DNA from: Bacteroidales bacterium UBA3289 | Lineage (GTDB): Bacteria; Bacteroidota; Bacteroidia; Bacteroidales; UBA932 | Assembly (NCBI GenBank): GCA_002361625.1 | Contig: DETL01000018.1 | Coordinates: forward strand, 1 to 7,369 | Length of the DNA: 7,369 bases | Direction of reading: 5' to 3' | Part shown: piece by piece, positions 1 through 6,377 of the stretch | Position numbering within the stretch: the first letter of the stretch is position 1 | Layout of the letters: each line of letters begins with the position of its first letter | Notes under the pieces: model-generated | Told to the model about the DNA's origin: nothing | Database searches by the model: none | The model's input: only the letters and a program-made list of their open reading frames with translations | Translations under genes and position numbers: made by a program

Positions 1-395
1 CGGGTGGCAATCTGGCCATTCAAGCCGCTGTGCAGTTCACTTCCCGGGAGAACAGGCCTGATTTCCAGATCCTTCTTTATCCGTTCACGACGATGAACGA
101 TTTCGAAAACAACATCATGTTCGGTCCGGATGCTTCTGAAGAGTTGATTAGAAAGTATTCCGTACTCGAACAGGTCAAGCCGGACACGCCCCGGGCATTC
201 ATCGCATGCAGTGCCGACGATCAGATTGTTCCTTTCGACGACAGCATCAAGTACTTCAAGGAATTGCAGGCCCGAAAGATCCCATCTGTGCTACACATCT
301 ATCCTACCGGAGGTCATGGCTGGTGCGAAGGACCCTGGTTCCATTACAGCCGAGAGTGGAAGACGGAACTGGAACGCTGGCTTGTCGAGTGGTAG
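1..395 (+). CDS. Alpha/beta-hydrolase fold esterase, C-terminal part (5' end outside window)
   Basis: This is the last 130 or so codons of a serine hydrolase that probably removes acetyl or other ester groups from a carbohydrate or small molecule. The frame is open from the left edge and begins with G-G-N-L-A. The preceding partial codon ends in CG and fits Ala, so the fragment starts just after the nucleophile Ser of a typical S-A-G-G-N-L-A elbow. Further on, S-A-D-D-Q-I-V-P holds the expected catalytic Asp, and the G-G-H-G-W near the C-terminus supplies the catalytic His. The order and spacing of these motifs resemble the acetyl-esterase/BD-FAE type common in Bacteroidota. The GTG at 30 is not a real start, because conserved sequence lies upstream of it. 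The gene stops with TAG at 393-395. Hand-counted GC over 1-360 is about 52%, lower than the rest of the window. Signal peptide and exact substrate cannot be judged because the N-terminus is missing. Confidence 0.85.
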   Translation, partial: GGNLAIQAAVQFTSRENRPDFQILLYPFTTMNDFENNIMFGPDASEELIRKYSVLEQVKPDTPRAFIACSADDQIVPFDDSIKYFKELQARKIPSVLHIYPTGGHGWCEGPWFHYSREWKTELERWLVEW

Positions 396-537
396 CGTCC
401 GGGTTCGCCCTGGCGGAACAGTTCGCAGAAGGTGCGAAGAGCGCGGGAAATCAGTGGAAATTCCAAACTCCAGGATGCGTTTGAACTGGGGAAGAACGTT
501 TAGCCTGGTACATTCGGCATCTTCGCCATATACCCGT
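396..537. other. Intergenic spacer with no recognised gene
   Basis: This stretch lies between the esterase stop and the hairpin beyond the tRNA. No reading frame here resembles a known protein, and I see no TAnnTTTG box. A short bulged inverted repeat (GTTCGCC near 403 against GGCGGAAC near 413) lies just after the esterase stop. It lacks a following T-run, so I do not call it a terminator. Confidence 0.5.
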
Positions 538-542
538 ACGCG

Positions 543-567
543 AAAACCCGGCCGTCAAGGCCGGGCT
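543..567 (-). terminator. Intrinsic terminator after tRNA-Leu
   Basis: Read on the minus strand, CCCGGCC and GGCCGGG form a perfect 7-bp GC stem around the loop TTGAC, followed directly by TTTT. An outer 8-bp match (plus-strand 538-545 with 569-576) extends the stem with a small asymmetric bulge. The whole hairpin begins 1 nt beyond the tRNA discriminator base. It should end the tRNA transcript and any read-through from asmA-prmA. On the plus strand the hairpin is followed by only three T's after an interruption, so termination of the esterase transcript here is less certain. Confidence 0.85.
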
Positions 568-577
568 GTTTCGCGTG

Positions 578-659
578 TGCGGAAGGGGGGACTCGAACCC
601 CCACGCCTTGCGGCACCAGATCCTAAGTCTGGGTTGTCTACCAATTCCAACACTCCCGC
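578..659 (-). tRNA. tRNA-Leu (anticodon UAG)
   Basis: This is an 82-nt class II tRNA read on the minus strand. The acceptor stem GCGGGAG (from 659) pairs with CTTCCGC (585 to 579) with one G-U pair, and the discriminator base is A at 578. The anticodon arm is CCAGA, loop CTTAGGA, TCTGG, giving anticodon TAG, which reads CUA and other CUN leucine codons. A variable arm with stem GCC/GGC and loop GCAA follows, as expected for leucine tRNAs. The T arm is GGGGG, TTCGAGT, CCCCC. No CCA is encoded (the next bases are CAC), so the CCA-adding enzyme must finish it. It lies 22 bp downstream of prmA on the same strand, with its own -7 box before it and a terminator after it. Confidence 0.97.
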
Positions 660-672
660 ATGAGTGAGGGTG

Positions 673-680
673 CAAAGATA
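673..680 (-). promoter_or_regulatory. Bacteroidota -7 box for tRNA-Leu
   Basis: The minus strand reads TATCTTTG, an exact match to TAnnTTTG, followed by CA. Thirteen nt separate it from the first base of the tRNA, giving a leader of roughly 6 to 9 nt if transcription starts 4 to 7 nt after the box. No clear -33 TTG is found at 19 to 20 nt upstream. The box starts 1 nt after the prmA stop codon, so the tRNA can be transcribed independently of the operon before it. Confidence 0.65.
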
Positions 681-681
681 G

Positions 682-1530
682 TTAATTTTTCGTGAATTCG
701 ATGCAGGCCCATTCCTCCCGGAGGGTCTGGCCGACCCAGGTGAGGCCGAGGGCGGCGGCGCGTTCCTGCAAAGCCGGAATGTCGGCCTCGTAGAAGCCGC
801 TCATCAGGAGATGGCCGCCATGGCGCAGGGAGCGGACATAGGTGGGCATATCCTCGATCAGGATGTTCCGGTGGATGTTCGCGAGGATGACGTCGTACGA
901 GCCCATCTGCAGGAGGGAGGCGTCGCCGCAGGCGGTTTCCACGCGGGTGCCGACGCGGTTCCAGCGGGCATTGCCCCAGGCTGAGTGGGCGGCGACGGCG
1001 TCGATATCGACCGCAAAGACCTTCCGGGCGCCCATCTTGGCGGCGAGGATGCCCAGGATGGCCGTTCCGCAGCCCATGTCCAGCACGACGTGCCCCCGGA
1101 TGGCGTCTTCGATGCCCAGCATCCGCTGCATCATCATGTAAGTCGTGTGGTGCGAGCCGGTGCCGAAGGCCATTTCCGGGTCGATCCAGATGTTGAACCG
1201 CGTGCGGGGGACGTTCTCGTTGAACCCGGCCTTGACGGTAACTTTCCCGTCCACGACGATGGGCTCGAACCGCTGTTCCCATTCCTTGTTCCAGTTCTGT
1301 CCCTGGATGGGAACGGCCTCGAAGCCGGCGACATCGGCATAACCGCTCAGGACCACTTTCAGGTCTCCCGGACGGTATTCCGACAGGGGGATATAGGCCT
1401 TCAGAAACGGCTCTTCCGTGACGAAGGAGTCGTAGGGGAGCTCGGCGAGATCCGCCATCAGCATCTCGGCCGTCTCTTCGGAGAAGGGCTCCAGGCGGAC
1501 GGATACCTCGATATATTCAAAGCTGTTCAT
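682..1530 (-). CDS. prmA: Ribosomal protein L11 methyltransferase PrmA
   Basis: This enzyme is known to methylate ribosomal protein L11 using S-adenosylmethionine in the cytoplasm. The 282-aa product has the two-part layout of the family: an N-terminal substrate-recognition domain (about 1-75), a linker with N-W-N-K-E-W (79-84), and a Rossmann-type methyltransferase domain. Visible signatures are D-P-E-M-A-F-G-T-G-S-H-H-T-T (117-130), SAM motif I V-L-D-M-G-C-G-T (149-156), the acidic D-I-D at 175-177 that ends strand 2, and I-L-A-N-I-H-R-N-I-L (215-224), matching the family N-I-x-x-N-x-L catalytic loop. Its ATG lies inside the end of the asmA-like gene, with a 14-nt overlap, so the two are almost certainly cotranscribed and perhaps translationally coupled. 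The start is preceded by the purine stretch AAAGAAG, a weak ribosome site at best. Length is normal for Bacteroidota PrmA, which is somewhat shorter than the E. coli protein. Confidence 0.95.
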   Translation of the reverse strand: MNSFEYIEVSVRLEPFSEETAEMLMADLAELPYDSFVTEEPFLKAYIPLSEYRPGDLKVVLSGYADVAGFEAVPIQGQNWNKEWEQRFEPIVVDGKVTVKAGFNENVPRTRFNIWIDPEMAFGTGSHHTTYMMMQRMLGIEDAIRGHVVLDMGCGTAILGILAAKMGARKVFAVDIDAVAAHSAWGNARWNRVGTRVETACGDASLLQMGSYDVILANIHRNILIEDMPTYVRSLRHGGHLLMSGFYEADIPALQERAAALGLTWVGQTLREEWACIEFTKN

Positions 1531-4500
1531 CTTCTTTCTTGGCAGGGGATTTAATGACGGAAAGCACCTCTTCCCGTAGGGTCTCCCGGTCCATTTCCAC
1601 GGCAGCTTCTTCGAAGCGGCGGGACATGACGGCGACGGAATCGGCTACGGAGGGCGGTGCGGCCAGGGTGTCGGCGGCGCTGTAACCGGTCTCGTCCATC
1701 CGGTCCTGGATGTATCGCTGGGCGTTGTTCTCGGCGATGGCCTTTTCCACACCCAGTTCGAAAATGTTATGGATGGAGGCCAGCAGGCTGTACTGGACCG
1801 TGTCCAGCTGTTTGGTGAACACGGGAACGTTGACACTCCGGTACTTGGCCTTTCCGAGCCCGTACTTGATATGGTCGAAGTCGTCGCCCCAGATGTTGAT
1901 GCCGAACTTCACCAGCAAGGGAGACTTGATCACCGACAGGTGGTACTGGAACGACTCGTCCAGATGCTGCAGACCGCTGGCGGCCAGCGTATAGCGGTCC
2001 ACGTCCAGCACGAAGGGGAAGACCTCCAGCACATTGTCCCGGACCATGCCGGTCACGGCCATCTTGTCCACGTTGGCGCCGCCCTTATCCTTGAACATCA
2101 AGTATTTGGCGATCTTCTTGAATTCTTTGCTCTCGTTGGAGATCGAGAGGTCCTTGCCGGAGATCCGCATCACACCGTCGATGGAAGGGAGCACCAGGTT
2201 CATGAGGGTGTCCACGTCCGAGGTCACGGCGAGCTCGCAGTCCAGGTCGCCCGCGAAGGACCGCAGCATGGGCATGAGCGTATCCACCGCCGGGAACAGG
2301 GTGATGACCTTCTCCGCGGTAATGTCCACGAGGTTCAGGTCGAAGCCCGCCTTGATGTCCTTCTTGGACCGGGTGGAGTAGAATCCTTCGAAGTAGATGT
2401 CGCCCATGTTGGAGGCGGCGAGCGCGTTGGTGATCTGAAGCGTCCGCTGCTTCATGGCGATGTCGGCGGCGGCCCAGGACACGTCCAGGCTGTCATACCG
2501 GATCCCGCTGGCTTCCAGGGTCACCTTCGCGTCCAGATTCGCCGGGATGACGATGAGACGGGAAACATCCGCGGAATCAGGTAGTTCTGCCGATGCGATC
2601 GCCCGCTCGACCGCCTCGTCGCTGGCTTTCTCCATGGCCTTTTCCGGCTCGTAGGTGCGCCAGTAGGCATAGGCCCGCATCAGTTCGTTGGCATCCAGGA
2701 GACTGGAGGACAGCAGTCCTTCCAGGCCGATGGTGCCCCGCCCGAGGATGGACCGGCGGAGGTTCGTCAGGGAAGCCCGGGCCGACAGGTCGGAGTTTCC
2801 GGCCGTGACCGTCACGTTGTCCAGGTCGATCCGGTCGCCGGACACCTTGCCCCGGAGATCCCTGACCTGCGTCCGCAGCGGGAATGCCGGGTACAGGATC
2901 CGGGCCTCCTCGGCGGAAATGCTCCCGCCGAAATCCCAGTCCCGATAATACTGTTTCAGGGCGTCGGAAAGACTGATGTGGATGTCCTTTTTCCGGAAAT
3001 CGGCTTCCTGCATCCAGGACGGAAGCGCCCGGCGCGGACGGCTCCGGCGATATAGGATGAGCAGGGAATCCTCCGGAACGCCCGGATAGACGTTCTTGAG
3101 GGAATCCACGAGATGCGCCCGCCGGCTTCTCGTACCGGGACCGGTGAGGCGTTTGTTCGCCGTGATGTCGAATTTCAGGTTCCGCAGCAGGGCCCCGTCG
3201 GAGCCGCTGCGGACGCGGACGCCGGTGCTCTGGCTCGTCAGATTCAGTTTCGGGGAGCGGAAATCCTCCGTGGAGGGTGTTACGCGGAAGGTTTCAGTGT
3301 TGTCCCGTACACCGGCGGAGAGGCCGTCGTCGTCTTTCATGGACAGGGAGGCGAGCTTCAGGACGCCCATCAGCGGCGTGAGCTCCTTCCCGCCCTGCAG
3401 GATGGAGGCGGAGTTCTGGGCCAGGAGCCGGACGCCCCGGCCGCGGATGTAGGTCCCTTCCTTGTAAGTGGCGGAAAGCGTGTCCAGGGTTGCGTCCAGG
3501 GCGAGCACCCGGGCTCCGCGCTGCATGTTGTTGTCGATGCGGTTCCCTTGGGTTTCCAGGATGACATCGGCCTGCTGGACATAGGCTTTCAGGCGGTCTT
3601 TCGTATCGTCGATGGAGAGGTCCCGGATGACGGCGTTTCCCCGGATGTCCGCATCGCCGATACGCGGAAGCGAAAGCTGGGAGAGGCGGGCCTGACCGTT
3701 CAGGGAGGCGGTCAGGGATCCGGTGCCGGTAATCCCTTTTTCGGCGGTGAAGGCCTGGGTGAGAGAGTCCACCCGGGCACGGACCTGGCCGTCCAGGGCG
3801 AAGAACGGGTCGTCCCCCGTCAGGTCGGCCGCGGTTCCCTTCACCTCCAGCTGCGCTCCGGCGATATCCACGAGCACCCGGTTCAGGTCCAGGTCCAGCT
3901 TCCGGTCTTCATCCGTGAGCGCATCGACATTCAGCGAGATCCGGCCCCGCCGGCCCAGTCCCTCGTAGTCCAGATAGGCGTCAGGAACCTGCAGATGTGC
4001 CTGGATGCGGGGCAGCCGGCCCTTCGCCAGGGTGCCGTCCGCATGGGCCTGGAGGTCCAGTACGGCGTCGGTCCGGACTTTCTTCAGGGTCGGGAAATTG
4101 GACTGATAGGCCGTCAGCAGTTCACCCAAGGCGCATTTTTCGATGGAGGCGTCGGCCCGGATCTCGGTCGAGTCCTTCCGGAAAACGGCTCCACCGCTGC
4201 CCGTCAGGTCGATGGTCGCCACCCGCAGGCCCAGGCGGTCCAGCTGCACTTCCAGGTCCTCGTCCTTCCGCAGCGGGAAGGTCGCATCGGCCTCCAGATG
4301 GAGGGGAATCCGCATCCTTCCGGCAGCGCGGAGGGACAGGAAGGCTTTGGCATCCGCCGTCAGGGCGGCCTTGCGGTCTTTCCCTTCCAGGGTCAGCCGG
4401 TCCAGACCCAGGGAGAGGGTATCGGCCGGCAAGCGGCCGCTGAGAAACAAGCTGTCCACAGCGAGGGAAACCCGGCTTTCCGGGATATCGTGAGAGTCGA

Positions 4501-5131
4501 TCCGTCCGTCGAAGGCCAGCTCCTTCATCCGGATGACGCCCAGCATAGTATCCTGCTGGTTGGTATAGACAATGAAAGGGTGGCCTGTCAGCTGCACCCG
4601 CTGCACCCGGACGGGCGGCAGGGGAGCGGACGTGGTGTCGTCAGACCCGCCCAGGCGCAGGATGTCCCAATTCGCCGCCGTGCTGTCGTAATAGTGGGCG
4701 AAAATCCGGGGATGGTCCAGTTCCGCGCGCCGGATGTCGTAAGAGGTCTTTCTGAGGAGCGTAACGTAGTTGAGGGATGCCGTAAGCCGGCGGAAAGACG
4801 CCAGCGTATCCCTCTCCGGCGCCCTCCCGGCCTGGAGCAGGGGGAAACGCCCTTTTTCCACCAGCGTGGAATCGAACGCCGCGAACCGGTCATGGGGGTA
4901 GGTGAGCGCCCCGCCGTCGATGGTGAAGTTCAGGTGCGGGAAGTCCTTGATGACGGACGCCTTCACCCGGTCGAAGGTGAGTTCTCCGCCGTCCACATAG
5001 GTGGCGGCTACCTGGTTCACGATGCCCGTAAGCACCTTGGGCCGCAGGATCACCTGGAGGGCGACAAGGAGAATCAGCACCAGGCTCAGGAGGCCCAGCA
5101 GGATGTTCCGTATGATCCGTCCCGGTTTCAT
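1517..5131 (-). CDS. AsmA-family envelope protein (large, TamB/AsmA-like)
   Basis: The product is a 1204-residue protein anchored by one N-terminal membrane helix (about residues 6-29, preceded by K and R and followed by R-P), with the rest predicted in the periplasm. Known AsmA/TamB-type proteins form long beta-rich grooves implicated in phospholipid transport or outer-membrane homeostasis; that role here is inferred from the family. The early segment with F-D-R-V-K-A-S and D-F-P-H-L-N-F-T-I-D-G-G is typical of AsmA N-terminal regions. The middle consists of repeating short amphipathic strands. An arginine-rich segment lies at about 665-715. The part from about 860 to 1095 looks like the AsmA-like C-terminal domain. 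The last 100 or so residues are charged and probably helical. The start is supported by the membrane helix immediately after it and by a TAnnTTTG box only 8 nt upstream. It diverges from the ATPase gene and overlaps prmA. Confidence 0.85.
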   Translation of the reverse strand: MKPGRIIRNILLGLLSLVLILLVALQVILRPKVLTGIVNQVAATYVDGGELTFDRVKASVIKDFPHLNFTIDGGALTYPHDRFAAFDSTLVEKGRFPLLQAGRAPERDTLASFRRLTASLNYVTLLRKTSYDIRRAELDHPRIFAHYYDSTAANWDILRLGGSDDTTSAPLPPVRVQRVQLTGHPFIVYTNQQDTMLGVIRMKELAFDGRIDSHDIPESRVSLAVDSLFLSGRLPADTLSLGLDRLTLEGKDRKAALTADAKAFLSLRAAGRMRIPLHLEADATFPLRKDEDLEVQLDRLGLRVATIDLTGSGGAVFRKDSTEIRADASIEKCALGELLTAYQSNFPTLKKVRTDAVLDLQAHADGTLAKGRLPRIQAHLQVPDAYLDYEGLGRRGRISLNVDALTDEDRKLDLDLNRVLVDIAGAQLEVKGTAADLTGDDPFFALDGQVRARVDSLTQAFTAEKGITGTGSLTASLNGQARLSQLSLPRIGDADIRGNAVIRDLSIDDTKDRLKAYVQQADVILETQGNRIDNNMQRGARVLALDATLDTLSATYKEGTYIRGRGVRLLAQNSASILQGGKELTPLMGVLKLASLSMKDDDGLSAGVRDNTETFRVTPSTEDFRSPKLNLTSQSTGVRVRSGSDGALLRNLKFDITANKRLTGPGTRSRRAHLVDSLKNVYPGVPEDSLLILYRRSRPRRALPSWMQEADFRKKDIHISLSDALKQYYRDWDFGGSISAEEARILYPAFPLRTQVRDLRGKVSGDRIDLDNVTVTAGNSDLSARASLTNLRRSILGRGTIGLEGLLSSSLLDANELMRAYAYWRTYEPEKAMEKASDEAVERAIASAELPDSADVSRLIVIPANLDAKVTLEASGIRYDSLDVSWAAADIAMKQRTLQITNALAASNMGDIYFEGFYSTRSKKDIKAGFDLNLVDITAEKVITLFPAVDTLMPMLRSFAGDLDCELAVTSDVDTLMNLVLPSIDGVMRISGKDLSISNESKEFKKIAKYLMFKDKGGANVDKMAVTGMVRDNVLEVFPFVLDVDRYTLAASGLQHLDESFQYHLSVIKSPLLVKFGINIWGDDFDHIKYGLGKAKYRSVNVPVFTKQLDTVQYSLLASIHNIFELGVEKAIAENNAQRYIQDRMDETGYSAADTLAAPPSVADSVAVMSRRFEEAAVEMDRETLREEVLSVIKSPAKKEDEQL

Positions 5132-5139
5132 TCGTTATG

Positions 5140-5147
5140 CAAAGATA
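5140..5147 (-). promoter_or_regulatory. -7 box for the asmA-prmA operon
   Basis: The minus strand reads TATCTTTG followed by CA, the same extended sequence as before tRNA-Leu. It ends 8 nt before the asmA ATG, so transcription would start only about 2 to 5 nt before the start codon and give a nearly leaderless mRNA. No -33 TTG is present at the usual distance. A second, weaker candidate on the same strand is TATACTTG at 5222-5215, inside the palindrome described separately. Confidence 0.55.
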
Positions 5148-5192
5148 GCGAAAATATGGCTTCCTGCCGTTTCGCTTCCGGAAAAGATTTCC

Positions 5193-5200
5193 TATATTTG
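5193..5200 (+). promoter_or_regulatory. -7 box for the ATPase-sirtuin pair
   Basis: TATATTTG matches TAnnTTTG exactly. A near match to the -33 element, TTTC at 5170-5173, lies 19 nt upstream, the usual spacing. Predicted transcription start is around 5204-5207, leaving a leader of about 15 to 18 nt before the ATG at 5222. No Shine-Dalgarno sequence lies in this leader. Confidence 0.65.
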
Positions 5201-5222
5201 TAACAAACAAGTTACAAGTATA
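5193..5222. repeat. 30-bp near-perfect palindrome, possible operator
   Basis: The left arm TATATTTGTAAC (5193-5204) and the right arm GTTACAAGTATA (5211-5222) are inverted repeats with one mismatch in 12 positions, separated by AAACAA. The innermost 7 bp of each arm (TTGTAAC and GTTACAA) match perfectly. The repeat covers the -7 box, the predicted start of transcription and the A of the ATPase start codon. A dimeric DNA-binding protein there would compete with RNA polymerase. The repeat itself is seen directly; the operator role is inferred. Confidence 0.7.
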
Positions 5223-6376
5223 TGGATACCCCTTTTCCGTATGATAAATTCGTGACCGGCAAGGATTTCATCGGCCGGAAGAGTGACTGTACGATCCTGT
5301 CCAACCTCCTTTCGCAGGGGGAGCATGCCGTCCTGATCGAACCGCCGCGTGCCGGCAAGACCTCGCTCATCCAGCAGGCCTTGTTCTCCATGCGGTTCAC
5401 TACCAAGGTGTTCACCGTGGGCCAGTTCTCCGTCCTGAACATCCGGACGGTGGACGAATTCCTGCTCCGGTACGGCTCCACCGCGATCCGCATGGTCGCC
5501 TCCACGCCCGACGAGTACACCCGTATCGTGGAAAAGCATCTCGCCGGCACCCATTTCGTCTTCGACCGTGACGCCTTCGCGGACCGCGACGAACTGCTGT
5601 CCCGCTCCTGGGACCTGGATGCGGACGATGTGAAAGCCGTCCTCCGCCTGCCTTTTCTCCTGGCGCAGGAAAGGAGTACGCCGCTCCTGCTGATCATCGA
5701 CGAGTTCCAGAACGTGAATTTCACCGAGGACGGTTATCGCGTCCTCCGTGCCCTGGATGAGGTGATCCGGGAAGAAGGCGAAGCCGGACACAAGGGTTTC
5801 TCCTTCATCTTCTGCGGGTCCATGGTGAATGCCATGAAGGAAATCTTCGAGTCCAGCCGCCTGTTCTACCGCCGCGTTACCCGGGTACGGCTCTCCCAGG
5901 CCGACGAACGCGAAATCGCCGACCACGTGGTCAAGGGATTCCTCGCCGGCGGCAAGGTCCTGGATAAGGACCTCCTCATCGGCGCGTGCCGGCTGTTCAA
6001 GAACAACTTCTGGTACATCAACCATTTCGCCTCCATCTGCAACTCCATGTCCAAGGGGTATATCATGGAACCCGTGCTGGTGGACGCCCTCTCCTGCCTG
6101 ATCTCCGTCCACGAGCCCCGTTTCCGGTCCATGATGAACGGCCTGACGACCTTCCAGGTGAGTCTTTTGCGCGCAACCGTGGAAGGAAACACCCGTTTCA
6201 GCGCCTCCGAGGTGATCCGGAAATACAACCTCAACTCGTCGGCCAATGTCAAGCGGGTGAAGGATGCACTCATGAAGAAGGAAATCCTCACTTTCGACAG
6301 CGAGGACAAGCCCGAGTTCCTGGACCCCCTGTTCGAATACTGGATCAAGAAGTACTATTTTGAAATACCGGAATAA
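5222..6376 (+). CDS. AAA-type ATPase of the ATPase_2 family with C-terminal winged helix
   Basis: This 384-aa cytoplasmic protein has the layout of the archaeal-type ATPase (ATPase_2, STAND-like) family found in many copies in Bacteroidota; their cellular job is largely unknown. The N-terminus carries F-V-T-G-K-D-F-I-G-R-K (10-20), the usual lead-in. The Walker A loop is E-P-P-R-A-G-K-T (40-47), with Glu in place of the first Gly, but K46 and T47 are kept. Walker B is L-L-L-I-I-D-E-F-Q (155-163). F-I-F-C-G-S (195-200) fits the sensor-1 strand. The region from about 306 to 360 looks like a winged helix-turn-helix, and the C-terminus ends in F-E-Y-W-I-K-K-Y-Y-F. Start choice rests on the N-terminal motif and the promoter 21 nt upstream. 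Its stop is 1 nt before the sirtuin ATG, so both are probably one transcript. Nucleotide-driven regulation is possible; no substrate can be named. Confidence 0.85.
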   Translation: MDTPFPYDKFVTGKDFIGRKSDCTILSNLLSQGEHAVLIEPPRAGKTSLIQQALFSMRFTTKVFTVGQFSVLNIRTVDEFLLRYGSTAIRMVASTPDEYTRIVEKHLAGTHFVFDRDAFADRDELLSRSWDLDADDVKAVLRLPFLLAQERSTPLLLIIDEFQNVNFTEDGYRVLRALDEVIREEGEAGHKGFSFIFCGSMVNAMKEIFESSRLFYRRVTRVRLSQADEREIADHVVKGFLAGGKVLDKDLLIGACRLFKNNFWYINHFASICNSMSKGYIMEPVLVDALSCLISVHEPRFRSMMNGLTTFQVSLLRATVEGNTRFSASEVIRKYNLNSSANVKRVKDALMKKEILTFDSEDKPEFLDPLFEYWIKKYYFEIPE

Positions 6377-6377
6377 G

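Noticed and set aside
451..675. 74-codon minus-strand frame across the tRNA
   Set aside because: It is made of the tRNA gene, its terminator and spacer; the RNA gene explains it.
638..1282. Minus-strand frame overlapping prmA and the tRNA
   Set aside because: It is out of frame with the well-conserved PrmA, is R/P/H-rich, and its end runs into the tRNA region.
985..1554. Plus-strand frame opposite prmA
   Set aside because: Antisense shadow of a recognised gene, with no domain or promoter.
3113..5203. 696-codon open frame on the plus strand opposite asmA
   Set aside because: It is a shadow of the GC-rich asmA codons; its translation is rich in G, Q, R, V and P with no recognisable domain, while the opposite frame has a membrane helix and AsmA features.
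6360..6377. TTG start for the sirtuin giving six extra residues
   Set aside because: It lies inside the ATPase gene, whereas the ATG at 6378 precedes the conserved first strand directly.
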